Assembly (NCBI GenBank): GCA_951799405.1
Contig: OX637359.1
Span: 2,352,201 to 2,416,200 of the forward strand
DNA from: Agapetus fuscipes
Taxonomy: Eukaryota; Arthropoda; Insecta; Trichoptera; Glossosomatidae
Length of the DNA stretch: 64,000 nt
Direction: 5' to 3'
A program made the position numbers and the translations under genes. This document shows, one piece after another, positions 1-10,735 of this stretch; within the stretch, counting starts at the first letter, position 1; each line of letters opens with the position of its first letter. Below the pieces are notes generated by a model, which saw nothing but the letters and a program-made list of their open reading frames with translations, was not told the origin of the DNA and did no database searches.

Positions 1-194
1 TGGGTAAAATAGTTTTAGACCCTTGCTGTAGGTACACAACAGGGATATTCCATGTTTGTAAGAATTAATCAGTGTTATTCATTAGATTCCACCCATGCCA
101 GCTTAGTGCATGGTTTCCAGAATCCATTTCATGTCTGTATAAAGACTAAGTTAAACCAACATCAAAAGAAGGTTATTCATTCGCCAAATATAGT

Positions 195-812
195 ATTTTT
201 TTTTTTTTAAGAAAGCCTATGCGGGAGACTCCCTAGATTCGAGAGACTGAGTCTTTGACACTTGTTATAGTGCCGCAGAGGTGTTGGTGATGTGGCAGTT
301 GTCCATGTCCGGATGCAGGGCCGTTAGCTGCGCAGTGCTGTGGTGTGTGTGGCGTCGCTTTGTTTTGAGACACTGAGAGGAAATGGCGATTCATGTTGGA
401 TTTGAAAAGGGCAAGGTTAAATTGGGATGGAAACACAGATACCGGTAACACATTCCATAAGCGGGCAGTTTGGCAAAGGAATGAGTCGTGAAAACGCCAA
501 GTTCTCATAGTTTTGATATAGACTGCAAATGGTTGAATGTGAGCCATTCTACGAGTTGCCCTTGTTGTGACGAGAGGAGGGGGTATAAGTGAGGATATTT
601 CATCAGAGCAGATGCCATTGTAGTACCTTTAGAAGAGAATGATCATTCCAACTTTCCTTCTGTGCTCAAGAGGGTGTAGGTTGGCTGTGAGAATGGGATC
701 ATCAATCAGCTTCACCGCTCTTCTTTGCACAGAATCAAGTTGGTCACACAGCCTCTTTGGTATACTGGACCAGAGATGGCTGTTATACTTACCTTGAATT
801 GTTTTACCGGTA
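195..812 (-). mobile_element. CR1/jockey-type LINE, 3' end with RT C-terminus
   Basis: Read on the minus strand, 812 to 233 encodes, with one stop, the C-terminal segment typical of insect CR1/jockey reverse transcriptases: RLCDQLDSVQRRAVKLIDDP, then LEHRRKVG, then FHDSFLCQTARLWNVLPVSV and LFKSNMNRHFL. Only the last ~190 codons remain, so the copy is 5'-truncated. A short 3' UTR ends in an A-run (T-run at 198-210 on the plus strand). The ~90 bp of 3' UTR recurs at 44897-44987, 46368-46455 and 47733-47818, in two cases fused to a SINE. Dead copy. Confidence 0.8.
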
Positions 813-1490
813 GGTTTCTCAACTAAAAAAAATACAAATACACTACGTCTGAAAATGTACTATACCAATACAATAAAGTAACTATACCAGTTTGTTTTCA
901 TTTTTTGACATCTTTTTGGAGCATTTGAGGAACCACTGAATGCCTCTGAGCGTATCTGAACTTATTTGGTATGAGCGACATGTCGAATGAGAAAATAATA
1001 TAGTCAACTGCGAAGAAGAATTACATGATAAAATAGATTTTAATGAATTTCTATAAATTCCGATGGACATACCAAAAATATCTATATCATCATTAGTTAG
1101 ATAATCATTACCGAGTCAATGAAGCCGATACATCATAGTATGCATTAAAAATGTTTTTGTTGCAACGTCGCAGTGGAATATATTTCGACTTCTTGTTCGA
1201 CTCGGTGTGTGTATGATATTCAATAATTCAGGGCTGTCCACCAATGAATTAACAACTTTATACAAAAAAAAAAATCATGAAATATTCTGCGATTTTCCAA
1301 AGTTTCAAGATTCAAAAAATTTAACAAAAAACTATAGTTCAAGTCATCAAAACGAATATTTAATTTAAAAGTTACAAATCTTAAAAATCTTTTTTGGATA
1401 CGCTCTATAGCATTACAATGAAGCTTGCAATTTACCTTACTTTAATTTTAATTTGATTTTAAGTTTTTCAATTATTTCACTTTCACACAC
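813..1490. other. AT-rich spacer, no gene seen
   Basis: AT-rich, with no convincing coding frame, tRNA head or inverted repeat. The only open frames are short and have no recognisable protein pattern. Confidence 0.5.
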
Positions 1491-1975
1491 GACCGGTCCG
1501 TAGTTAAGTGATAACACTTTGTACTCTGAATGGAAGGTTGTGGGTTTGAATCCCGGCGGAGCACAAAAAAATATCATTTATATTTTCAAACTTGCACTTG
1601 GCTGGGTTGAAAAATTCATAAGGATTTACCAATGACTGGTGACCAGCCTTACAGCAACTGGGTCTTACTTGAGAATTGGCGCTTTGTAGCGACGACGACC
1701 AAGCTTGTAAAAAAGGTTGATAGCTCAATTGGTAGAATGCTTGCATTCAATGCCGAGAGCAAAGGTTCGATCTCAAGGTTTACTCAGCCTTCACAAGAAA
1801 TGAGAACCAGTCGCCCCAGGAGCTAGGAAACCCCCACTTCAACTGAAAGTGGTTGGTGTGAGGCCCCCTTACCCATAAAAATAAATAGGTCCTGAAACGC
1901 CACATGCGCCCCCTTCGGGGATAAGGCAGGCAAGAAGTTACACAATATGTGTAGCTTAGTTGCGTTCGCGTTCAC
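1491..1975 (+). mobile_element. dimeric SINE: family A fused to family B
   Basis: Family A (1496-1706) has a tRNA-like head with B-box GGTTTGAATCC and the shared body (ttacagcaactgggtctta, tgagaattggcgcttt). It runs straight into a family B head (GATAGCTCAATTGGTAGAAT, B-box GGTTCGATCTC) and body ending near gtgtagcttagttgcgtt. The same A-B junction is found on the minus strand at 47820-48280. Confidence 0.75.
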
Positions 1976-1989
1976 TTTCCAAAAAAATT

Positions 1990-2225
1990 ATGTTCCTACA
2001 CAAATAGGTTGGTATGAGGCTCACCCCTCATGCTGTAAAAACATGTTTCACTTTTGCCATCCCAGTTTCAGGAAAGGGTAGCAGGAGTTGCCAGATATAT
2101 ATTCATGTGAGGTTTTTTTTGTAAGTACACATGCAGCATGTGTGAGCGCTAGCTTACATGTGTGTGCCTGTTGGGGTAAATTAAATATAAGCCATGTGTT
2201 TGCCATGTTTGCAACTAAGATTAAG
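1990..2225 (+). repeat. T repeat copy
   Basis: Copy of a ~250-bp dispersed repeat that starts near taggttggtatgaggct, contains catgcrgcatgtg in the middle, and ends in tttgcaactaagatta. Family hallmarks are a conserved 5' half, a YATGTGGAC/GTCCACATG-type centre and a 3' tail of AGATT units. Non-coding. Confidence 0.7.
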
Positions 2226-2261
2226 GTACCATTCTAATGATAACAAAGATAAGTAATTGAT

Positions 2262-2570
2262 ATTGTGTATAATAAAGATTTAATCTTGCAATGTAATATT
2301 TGTTTGTATTTCCACAAAATAACCTCCTAAGTCACAGATAATCCATGGCTCAACCACCACCTAACGTGAATCTCCATACAACCCCCATCTCTCAAAACAC
2401 AAATCTCAAATGAACTTACTTGCGCCCTGCAACTCTTGCCGATCTTTGGAGGAACAGGAGTGACATTTGAAAAGTCAACCATTTTTTACACTATGGGAGC
2501 AACATACAGGACTATTAAGTTAGGTAACTCTAATAATGAACTATGTTTTACAAGTGTAATAAATAGTAAT
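2262..2570 (+). repeat. duplicated 3' flank of a zinc-finger gene
   Basis: aataaagatttaatcttgca, then ccacaaaataacctc, then catggctcaaccaccaccta match 18008-18130, downstream of the second zinc-finger exon. It continues into an antisense T-repeat fragment (2421-2510) that also matches 18165-18260. No finger-coding DNA lies upstream here, so this is an orphan 3' end of a duplicated unit. Confidence 0.65.
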
Positions 2571-2714
2571 TGAAGGAAAACCATATAGAAATTTGTATTG
2601 AAAATAAGTGACGTCACAAGGCCGATATGCTAGGGCAGGGGTCGGAAAAGCCAAAAATGACAATTTACACAGTTTCAATGTTGCAAAGAGCCACAAATTG
2701 CTTTCTTGTCCGCA

Positions 2715-2975
2715 GTTTCCTTGACTGATAGGTTGGTATGAGGTTGACCACCCATACTGTAAAAATGGTACACTTTGTCAATGTCACCCCTGTTTCAGGG
2801 AAGGTCGGCAACAAGAGTTGCAGGGTTTATGTTCATTTGAGATTGTTTTTTTTTTTATATTGTAGGTCCACATGCGGCATGTGTGAGCGCGAAATTATGC
2901 GTGTCTTCTTGTGGGAATACGCTTAATATGAATCTGAAATGATATACCTATATCTTTGCAGCTTAGATTTAATTT
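2715..2975 (+). repeat. T repeat copy
   Basis: Near-consensus T repeat: ttgactgataggttggtatg, then caatgtcacccctgtttcag, then gtccacatgcggcatgtg, ending tatctttgcagcttagattt. Confidence 0.75.
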
Positions 2976-3373
2976 CTGTTTCGCAGCCATCAGTGACACT
3001 GTCTTGAGGCGCTCGTACAAAAATTGATTACAAAAACAAGCATATTATACGAAGGGGGGAAATGTTTGTAAAAGAATGTGGGTTTTGATACTTTAAAAAA
3101 ATACCAATATTTTTCTTATCCAAGAAAATATAGACATTATTACAAAAAACATAGGTATCGATACTTTTGATAATCGATAGATTACGCTCATCTGTGGCCC
3201 ATCATGGGCCCATCCCTACACCACTGTCACAAAATTCTGTTCAAAAAGTTGAAAAGTAGGAATCCGCAGGAAAAAGAAGGAATTCTGTTGTAGAATGTAT
3301 CGCGGTTTATATTTGCATTTGCACATTAACTGTTAGCTGGTCAATGTATGTGAGTGTTGTTTAGTTGATTACC

Positions 3374-3623
3374 ATGGATATTGTGAAGCAAGAACAGGAT
3401 TCTGACACGGAGTCAGCGGATCCACAACTAGTGCACTTGTGCGAACAAATAGACATTGAAGAGAGCGATGTGAAGCAAGAGAGACTGGCTCGAGAGAGGG
3501 ACTGGGAAGCCGAGGACTCTGTACTGGATAAGATAAAGAATGAGTGCGCTGCCTCTCCACCTTCTGGCTTGTTGAAGGACTGCCGCGTACTTGTGGCCAG
3601 AATCAATGTGGCGGGACATTCAG
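3374..3623 (+). CDS. ZNF-1 exon 1
   Basis: The ATG sits in a favourable context (accATGG). The exon encodes MDIVKQEQDSDTES through GHSG and ends at CATTCAG|gtaact. Its phase also fits the acceptor at 15650/15651 of the second zinc-finger exon, so either array could be a partner. Confidence 0.7.
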
Positions 3624-6600
3624 GTAACTGGGCGCGCGCTCTATTATAATATAGACGTTGTTGTTTTGTGGGTACAATCAACTATTATACATTTGCGCTC
3701 TCAATAAATAACAAACTGAGAATTCATCCTTTCTTTTTACACAAAAATAGATTCCTGTCATGTTTTTATCTAGAATAAAACTTCCCTTCAGTCACATTGT
3801 GTTGAAGTTTTATTCAATTCTTTAAAATCATGTCCCATTTTGGAAAAGATTTTTTCTCATCAGAGTTTTCTTCTCAGCGGGCAAACGTCACATTTGTATG
3901 TGTCAGTGAGGATCCGCACATTAATCTGCATTGACAAAATTGTGTCATCACGCCACCGGTTTGCTAGGAAAAAGTCATACAAATATTTTGTTAATGTTTG
4001 CCAAGGATGAGAGTCTCATACACGTCTAACGTTTGCTCGCTGACGAAAAAATCCATGGTCCTGTACTAACCTTCAAGCAACTTAATTTTTGATGCGGGCA
4101 TGGGCAAATGAAACTAAACTGATTGGTGGAGGGAGTTAGAGACGTACTTACTTCAAATAAAATACTGATTCAAGTCAATTCATGTGCTGGGGCCATTTTG
4201 TATTTTTACAATACAAGTGTTACAAATACAGTGGAACCTCTCATAGCGAGCAGAATTTGTTCCAGAGTCTCACTCATTATATGAAACACTTGGTGAGCGA
4301 AACAAATCTTCCCATATAAATCACTGAAAAACACGACCATGCGTTCCATGTAAAATATTGTATTCAAAATGTTTATTTAAATAAAACTACATGCTTATAA
4401 ATAGTTAATGATGGTAACAACCTGTATGAAATCACACCTAGCTTATTGTTTAATTCATTAATGACAAACAATTAATTCTTTTTTCTAGAAAGCTGACTAG
4501 AGACATTAGTTTTAGCAGATTCCTTAAACTTTAGTGAAACTACATATAACACTGTGTTATCATTGAATTTACGATGAAAGAGTTTGATGATGATGATGAG
4601 TTGATGATATCTTTATAACGCCGTTTCGTGATGTATTCACTCCAAGGGCGCTGGTGCAAACGATGCCAGAAATTTGCTTGTCTTCAGTGCATTCCGGAAC
4701 TTTCCATGGTCCTCTAGCTCTCTCACATGATGTGGCGGGTGGTTCCAGGCCAGAGGGCCAGCAACTGCAAATGCACGCTCTCCAAACACTGTGTTAACTC
4801 TATTTATAGGTTCTTTAATCCTTGATTTGGCTCCAGTCTCAGCCTGTAGTTTCCCATGCTGTCAGCATTTCTCTTGTTGCCCCAGAAGATTGTTATTGAT
4901 TGATTGAAGATTGTTGCTCTACTACTTCCTCTTCCTCCACTACCATACTCTCCTTCTTAACTTCTTGCTGTGAAATACGACACAACTTCATAAGCTTGTG
5001 ATGTGAAATTTCCCTCATTAAGGGAGCAATGTTTTCACTTTTTTTTTTGTTTGTTATGCAAAGAAAGAAGTTCTCGTTGAGAGAGGTTCTACTTTTTATG
5101 GATGATTAAAAGGCAGTAGAGCATAAGCCACATTTTGGTTAAAAATAAGTTATGAATGCTATCCTACTTGAAATTTTCCACTCTTTCTAATGCTTTAACT
5201 CCCATAGCTCTACAATGATTTTTTGTTGTTTATGCCCAAGCAAACAATGCGTTTTCGCAGGATGGGTTTGGTGTAACCGATAAGATTTTGACCTTTTTTT
5301 TGTCCAAAAGGCGCTTGTGAGGTAAAATAATCTTAAAACCACATCAATACAAATGCCATTAACTGCACAGGTGCACACTGGTGCATAGGAACCTTTAGTT
5401 ATAACTTGTCTTGTCTTGTCTTGTATCCTGCCGCCATTCCTCTAGGGGTGGCCGGTACCTCCACACAAGTGCCTCCACTTGACTCTGTCCCTGCAAACTT
5501 CTTTGATCTCATCTAATTTCATCACTCTTTTCATGCATGCTCTTCTCTTGTTTCCACTCTGTAAATTCCATTCATTCGCAATCTCACTTATTTGATCAAT
5601 CCATTCTTTTCTAGGTCTTCTCCTTCCACGCTGACCTATTACATTCCCTTTATACACTCTTTTTGTCAGTCGGTCTTCATTCATCCTTTCAATATGTCCA
5701 AACCATCGCATCACACTTCTTTGAACTTTCACTTTCACGCTTTCTTTTACTCCGCATTCATTCAGAACCCATTCGTTTCTCACTCTATCTTCATTGTTAT
5801 TTCTACTATAACAAGTATATTGGTGTGTCACTGTGTGTGTACTATTATGCAATATGTTAGCCTCTTCTAAATCTAAATCTAAGTTGCAAAGATTGCATCA
5901 TTTGAGATTTATAATAAATACATTCCCACAAACAGACACGCATAATTCTGTGTGCGGAAGGAACAACAAGATGAGTCAAAAATGCAAATGAGATCGAAAA
6001 CAAAATTGAAGAATTTGACAAATATTAGAGATATTTTTTCATGTCATTTGTCCTTTTTCAATGTAAATCTTAGGTTTATTTTATTTTTTGGCTCAAATAA
6101 TTTTTCTTTACCACATATATATCTAAAGAATCACTCTAAAGGCGAACATTCAAACCTTGATTTTTTTTACTTATTCCTTCGTTCCTTTCGCACACAGAGT
6201 TTTGCACTCACACATGCCGCATGTGGACCTACAATATAAAAACCCAATCTCAAATGAACATAAGCCCTGCAACTCTTACCGACCTTCCCTAAAACTGGAG
6301 TGACATTGGCAAAGTGAACCATTTTTTTACACTATGGGTGGTCAGCCTCATACCAACCTATAAGTCAGGCAAACTCTTCAGTCAGTATAATAGTTCAGAA
6401 AAGCTTAGTTTGCCATTCTATTTATATATTTCTTATTTTTTTAAATGTAAATAAAAGTTTTTTTTATATTTTAGGCGTTGGTGCTCCTGCGCAGAATCCT
6501 ACCACTAAGCCCCATGTGTGTCCTGTCTGCAGCTACACATGCAGTCAAATAAAACAAATGAGGATCCATCGAGTGTTGTTCTGCAACACGATGGAGGCCA

Positions 6601-7454
6601 CTTCTGATGGCTTGGTACAACTCAAAGCCAAGTCAAGGGTCCCAGCCCAGACAAGAAGTAATATTAGTTATTTGTTATCTTCAAAAATATGTGGCATGAC
6701 TCACACTGGGGAGAAAAGATTTGTGTGTAACGTTTGCAGCTATAAAACAAATCGAATGGGAAATTTAAACAAACATAAAATAAAGCACACTGGGGAGAAG
6801 CCATTTGCGTGTACCATTTGCAGCTATAAAACAAATGAAAAGAGTTCTTTAATAACCCATAAAATGAAGCACACTGGGGAGAAGCCATTTTGGTGTAACA
6901 GCTGCAGCTATAAAACAAATCAAAGGACTTCCTTAAAAAGACATAAAATGAAGCACACTAGGGAGAAGCCATTTGCGTGTACCATTTGCAGCTATAAAAC
7001 AAATGTAAAGAGTTCTTTAATAACCCATAAAATGAAGCACACTGGGGAGAAGCCATTTGTGTGTACCATTTGCAGCTATAAAACAAATGTAAAGAGTTCT
7101 TTAATAACCCATAAAATGAAGCACACTGGGGAGAAGCCATTTGGGTGTAACAGCTGCAGCTATAAAACAAATCAAAGGGCTACCTTAAAAATACATAAAA
7201 TGAAGCACACTGGGGAGAAGCCATTTGCGTGTAACAGTTGCAGCTATAAAACAAATCAAATGGGGAATTTAAAAAGACATAAAATGAAGCACGCTGGGGA
7301 GAAGCCATTTGGTTGTAATAGCTGCAGCTATAAAGCAAATCAAAGGAGATATTTACAAACCCATCAGTTGGTACACACTGGAGAGAATCTTTTTGCTTGT
7401 AACATTTACAGCTATAAAACAAATCATATGAATGCTTTAAAAACCCATCAGTGA
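3374..7454 (+). CDS. C2H2 zinc-finger protein gene ZNF-1 (two exons)
   Basis: Exons 3374-3623 and 6475-7454 join in phase 1 (G|gtaact ... ttttag|GC) to give 409 aa. The N-terminal 83 residues are acidic and charged, with two VKQE motifs that fit the SUMO-site pattern. Exon 2 opens with a variant C2HC finger (CPVCSYTCSQ), then eight complete fingers of the CxxCSYKTN...LxxHxxxH type joined by TGEKPF linkers. A ninth finger has its second Cys changed to Tyr and is cut by TGA at 7452. The protein is probably a nuclear DNA-binding regulator; its target is unknown. Finger-like frame continues after the stop, and a transposon splits the array at 7588, so the gene was once longer. It may still make a shortened protein. 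Confidence 0.75.
3870..4065 (+). repeat. G repeat copy
   Basis: gaggatccgcacattaatct, then ccaccggtttgctaggaaaa, then aacgtttgctcgctgac. Related pieces occur at 2600-2640, 8930-8960, 18395-18660, 43560-43620 and 54445-54620, always pairing a GAGGTCCGCRC block with a GTTTGCYCGC block. Non-coding dispersed repeat in intron 1 of ZNF-1. Confidence 0.5.
4229..5092. mobile_element. pogo-like non-autonomous element, interrupted
   Basis: The left end cagtggaacctctcatagcg is flanked by TA. An inverted partner reads ctcgttgagagaggttctac near 5072-5091. CAGTGGAACCTC ends are characteristic of pogo/Tigger-type Tc1/mariner elements. No transposase frame remains. A LINE fragment lies inside at 4570-4815. 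Confidence 0.5.
4570..4815 (-). mobile_element. LINE 3' end fragment (GPLAWNHLP type)
   Basis: On the minus strand it encodes RVNTVFGERAFAVAGPLAWN-like C-terminal RT sequence followed by a GAT-rich (atc/gat) tail. It is a second copy of the fragment at 32640-32935. Truncated and dead. Confidence 0.65.
5400..5855 (-). mobile_element. non-LTR retrotransposon 3' fragment
   Basis: Minus-strand frame 5850-5442 reads NECGVKESVKVKVQRSVMRW, FGHIERMNEDRLTKRVYKG and RGRRRPRKEWIDQI: the conserved C-terminal tail of many LINE polymerases (VMRWFGHVERM ... GRPRKxW). The 3' end carries a short tandem tail (ACAAG)n, seen as cttgtcttgtcttgt at 5406-5422. Homologous pieces lie at 14725-14945 and 52076-52600. 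Confidence 0.75.
5860..6360 (-). repeat. T repeat copy split by a MITE
   Basis: Antisense T repeat: aatctaaatctaagttgcaa at the tail, cacatgccgcatgtggacct in the centre, and catgggtggtcag-type head ending at taccaacctataagtcag. It is interrupted at 5948-6197 by a small TIR element. Confidence 0.7.
5948..6197. mobile_element. ~250-bp MITE in a T repeat
   Basis: Ends ctgtgtgcggaaggaac and gttcctttcgcacacag are inverted copies differing at one base. The T-repeat sequence is continuous on either side of the insertion. No coding capacity; superfamily not assigned. Confidence 0.6.
6475..7454 (+). CDS. ZNF-1 exon 2 (finger array)
   Basis: Acceptor tatattttag|GCGTTGG. The exon encodes the C2HC lead finger (CPVCSYTC), a linker, then eight near-identical 84-bp finger modules. 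Backbone residues are constant; helix contact positions vary (RMGNLNK, EKSSLIT, QRTSLKR, VKSSLIT twice, QRATLKI, QMGNLKR, QRRYLQT). The final module has Cys to Tyr (CNIYSYKTN) and the stop TGA where paralogous fingers read TTG. Confidence 0.8.
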
Positions 7455-7587
7455 ATACACACTGTGGAGAAGCTTTTTGCCTGTAACATTTGCAGCTTTA
7501 AAACAAATCAAATGGGACTTTTAAAAACCCATAAAATGAAGCACACTGGAGAGAAGCCATTTGCGTGTAACATTTTCAGTTATAAAA
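7455..7587 (+). pseudogene. ZNF-1 array beyond the premature stop
   Basis: The same frame goes on: [19 protein letters not shown], one full finger, then ACNIFSYK (second Cys lost), up to the transposon at 7588. This shows the stop at 7452 truncated a once longer array. Confidence 0.75.
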
Positions 7588-7969
7588 CATTGAGGTATAT
7601 ATACTAGAGACTGAACGTTGCTCGAAACACGTAGGACCCTGCAGTAGGTCAAAAGTCTTACTCGAGAAAAACCCGATTTTGAGGCTCGTCAGTCTCACGC
7701 AGACTTACACAGCGAGCGGACATGACAGGTGGTAAAACATACTGCTATAAATGACTAAATATTGTGATTGGAGTTTTCAAACACCTTTGTTTGTGAACTT
7801 GATCAATTATACAACATGCATAAGTTAAAAACATAAATATATACATAATAAAAATAATCTAATTAACGTCCAGATCCCGCCCATATCTTCCCCCCTCCTT
7901 TCAATTTTAGCCCCGCCCCCTCCCACATAAATTGCATGTCTTGTTATTAGTTTTAAGTTTAGTATATAA

Positions 7970-8009
7970 GAAACTGAAGATGGAGAATGATCTCCGAAAA
8001 CGTTTTTTC
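7970..8009 (+). ncRNA. hammerhead ribozyme-like core (single)
   Basis: GAAA, CTGAAGA at 7974-7980, one spacer T, stem II GGAGA/TCTCC with loop ATGA (7982-7995), GAAA, minimal stem III AACGTT, then TTTC pairing with the leading GAAA. Type I layout. It is followed by the tail ggattaaaacaaagtttttt shared with other copies in the window. Activity not known. Confidence 0.6.
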
Positions 8010-8416
8010 ATAAAATAAATACTCATAGTGGATTAAAACAAAGTTTTTTCATTGAAGTGTTCTAAAAATTATTTATTAATATTTTTTGAATCAAATAGTT
8101 AAAAACACATGGGATCCTAGCACAAATTAATTATCAAAACAATTGTTAAACTTTAAATATTTCGTCGCTGTGAAGTCAAACCGACATATCGAACGCATAA
8201 GTAGAGCTACATATTTTTCCCCCTAAAAGTAGGGAAAAAAATATTAATAAAAATACGAAAGAACGTAAGAGCTTTATTTTGTATGTCAAAAATGTTTATT
8301 AACTCATGCACTGTTTGCAATTTTAAAAATATTACGTGTGATATAATTTATTTTTGTTAAAAAAAAAGTTTTTCTTAAATCTATTTTCATTAATTTGACA
8401 TAGACTTTGTCAACGA

Positions 8417-8842
8417 CGTGACCATGTGGAAAGCACCGGTTCCCATAGATCACCGAAGTTAAGCAACATTGGGCGCGGACAGTATTTGGATGGGTAACCG
8501 CTCAGGTACACCGCGTGTCGTTGGCATCTTGGACCGGTCCGTAGTCCGTAGTGGCAACACTTCGGACTCGTAAATGGAAGGTTGTGGATTTGGATTCGGA
8601 TCCCGGCGGAGCACAAAAATATACCATATATATTTCGAATGTGCTCTTCGCTGGGTTGAAAAATTCATAAACCTTTACCAATGACCGGTCACTGAAAGGT
8701 CCATCCAACCTTACAACAACTGGGTCTTGCTTGAGAATTGGCGCTTTCTACAGCGACGACCAAGCTCGCAGAGTGCTCTTGAGGTGTGATACACACAAAA
8801 ACAGCGCTCACCAAATAAATCATCCTAATATTATTATTATTA
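8417..8842 (+). mobile_element. SINE: 5S rRNA-like block + family A
   Basis: 8417-8532 resembles 5S rRNA (gatcaccgaagttaagcaac, ggatgggtaaccgctcaggt, accgcgtgtcgttggc). A tRNA-like head follows directly (B-box GGATTCGGATCC), then the A body, ending in caccaaataaatcatcctaa and an ATT-repeat tail. Same order at 44534 and 50095. Confidence 0.8.
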
Positions 8843-9465
8843 TAGACATAATTTTATACTACCGGGTTGCTGGTTGAAGAAAAATGTATATTTTTTTTAG
8901 TAGTTAAGGAGTAAAATTACATAAAAGTGTCATGTTTGCCCGCCGAGGAAAAAACAACTTTGGAACATATATGCGGAGAAGGCTTAGAATGTATTGTGAG
9001 CATATATCTGAATATACTGTATTATGAGTTATGACTTCATATTTCCAGAGGAATGTAGTACATTTATAAATTATAGGGGAGTAAAGTGTTAGTCTAACTT
9101 TTCCTACAGCATATTTCAATTATCTGAATTCTTTATGAACCCTTTGTTGAATGTAAAATGTTATTCTGGAAATTTCATTTTATTCAGACATGCATATTTT
9201 AATTTAATAACTGTAGGGGAATTCTGTATCATAGAATTATGAGATCTCAACCCTTTTTGTAGTGTTTGAAGTGTGCCATGTGTTTCGTAAAATTATTGCT
9301 ATCTCGTTTTAACCTGAGAGTACAGTGCGCGTTATTCGATGCAGAAGCGGGATAAAAACTGATTGTCTCCTTTGCGTCTGCATTAGAACGTTTCTAACGG
9401 TCTTGGGCTTGACATTTTTTTCCTGATTGTATGATGGTTATGCCTCTATAATATATACCTCAATG

Positions 9466-9720
9466 TTATAAAACAATTTATGGGTTCTTTAAAAACCCAT
9501 CAGTTGATACATTGATACATATTGGGGAGAAGCCATTTGCATGTAATATTTGCAGCTATAAAACAAATCAAAAGACTTTAAAAACGCATCAGTTGATTCA
9601 CTTTGGTAGAATAAAGGAGAATGGAGGGTTGGGATGGCTTGAGAGATAAGGTCCTAGTGTAGTTTTCCTCCTATTCAACGGATTGTAAGCTTGTGGTGGA
9701 TTCCAAACTTTTTCTGACCC
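9466..9720 (+). pseudogene. ZNF-1 array remnant and 3' end
   Basis: After the transposon the array resumes (aaaacccatcagttgataca, ggggagaagccatttgcatg, tgcagctataaaacaaatca) but with a 2-nt loss and a small insertion that break the frame. It ends in ggagaatggagggttgggat, matching the 3' end of the second array near 17876-17890. Confidence 0.75.
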
Positions 9721-9829
9721 TATACTTTGTTGTTTAATTTTTATAAATTAACAATATAGGTAATACATGTATGTAAATATTTATGTTGCATTTTCTATTG
9801 GTATCACAATGGCGACTGTTCTGATGATG

Positions 9830-10735
9830 TAATCAGTTAAATCCTCACTTATACCTCCTCCTCTCATCATACATACATAACATCACAGTATAATATCAAC
9901 GTTTCAGCAGTGGTGTCGCATCGCGCATTTAAATTAATCTTAAAAAGTGAATCACGATGCCCATCCGAGGGCAAACAAGTGCTGACAAGGTGGTGGAGGG
10001 GCTCGACAGCCTTACCTCCATCATCTTGGAATTAAAAGAACAAATTAACACTCAAAATAGTCTAATTTGTGAGTTAAGTGCCAGACTCATCAAACTCGAA
10101 ATCGGCATAGAGACCCAGGGGGTCCCAAACTGAATCAAAGGGGCCGCAAAATTACAGTCAAGCAGCTGCCAAAAAGGATCACCCATCGGAGCAGCTGCAG
10201 CAACAGAAGCAGCCACTGCGGCAACAGAGGCAGCAGCTGGACCAACAGAAGCTGCTACCGCAGCAACACAAACAGCCAGCGCAGCAACAGAAGCAGCCAG
10301 CTCAGCAGCAAAAGCAGCCAGCGCAACAACAAAAGCAGCCAGCGCAACAACAAAAGCAGCCAGCGCAACAACTAAAGCAGCCAGTGCAACAACAAAAGCA
10401 GCCAGCGCAACAACAGAAGCAGCTATTGCAAAAGCGGCCGTCTCTGGATCAGCCGCTCCAACAACAGCCTAATAAAGGGCAGTGGAAAACTGTCCAATGA
10501 CGGAAACCAAGACAGAAAATGCTGCAGGGTGTCCTATCGGTGGACAACCTGAAAGCAGCACCCAAGATTAGGGTTCTCCACGTTTGGAGGTTCCTGAAAG
10601 AGACAACTGCACAAGACATTGTGCAGCACGTTAAGAAGGTCACCGGCGTAGAGGTGGAGGCAACGCCTTTAGTGAACAGGGGTGGATACGCTTCATTTAA
10701 GGTGATTCTTCATGAAGAACTCACTTATTTGGAAT
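9830..10735 (+). pseudogene. LINE ORF1 (Gag-like), frameshifted
   Basis: The ATG at 9957 opens MPIRGQTSADKVVEGLDSLT with a leucine-rich, coiled-coil-like stretch to 10132. A five-G run then shifts the frame. The next frame is Gln-rich with about ten QQQKQPA-type repeats (10195-10440). A further frame starts at 10519 and holds IRVLHVWRFLKETTAQDI ... YASFKVILHEE, the pattern of the nucleic-acid-binding region of jockey/R1-type ORF1 proteins. Two breaks, and the 3' part is lost at a SINE junction (10735). Promoterless relic of an autonomous LINE; no endonuclease or RT follows. Confidence 0.65.

Larger units (their letters stand above)
7588..9465. mobile_element. 1878-bp DNA transposon with 8-bp TSD
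   Basis: Terminal inverted repeats start CATTGAGGTATATAT at both ends (about 20 of 22 bp paired), flanked by perfect 8-bp duplications TTATAAAA at 7580-7587 and 9466-9473. An 8-bp duplication fits hAT or P superfamilies. No transposase frame remains. A hammerhead-like unit (7970-8009) and a 5S/tRNA SINE (8417-8842) lie inside. The insertion splits the zinc-finger array. Confidence 0.8.

Noticed and set aside
6664..7422. Minus-strand frames rich in FYSCxCYTQMASPQCASF
   Set aside because: Antisense shadow of the zinc-finger modules; periodic only because the fingers are.
7600..7640. Another hammerhead (CTGAACG ... CGAAACACGT)
   Set aside because: CTGANGA box is not intact and no stem II can be drawn between it and GAAA.
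8417..8535. A 5S rRNA gene
   Set aside because: Diverged, fused to a SINE head, and repeated elsewhere with the same SINE; a retroposed derivative, not a functional 5S locus.
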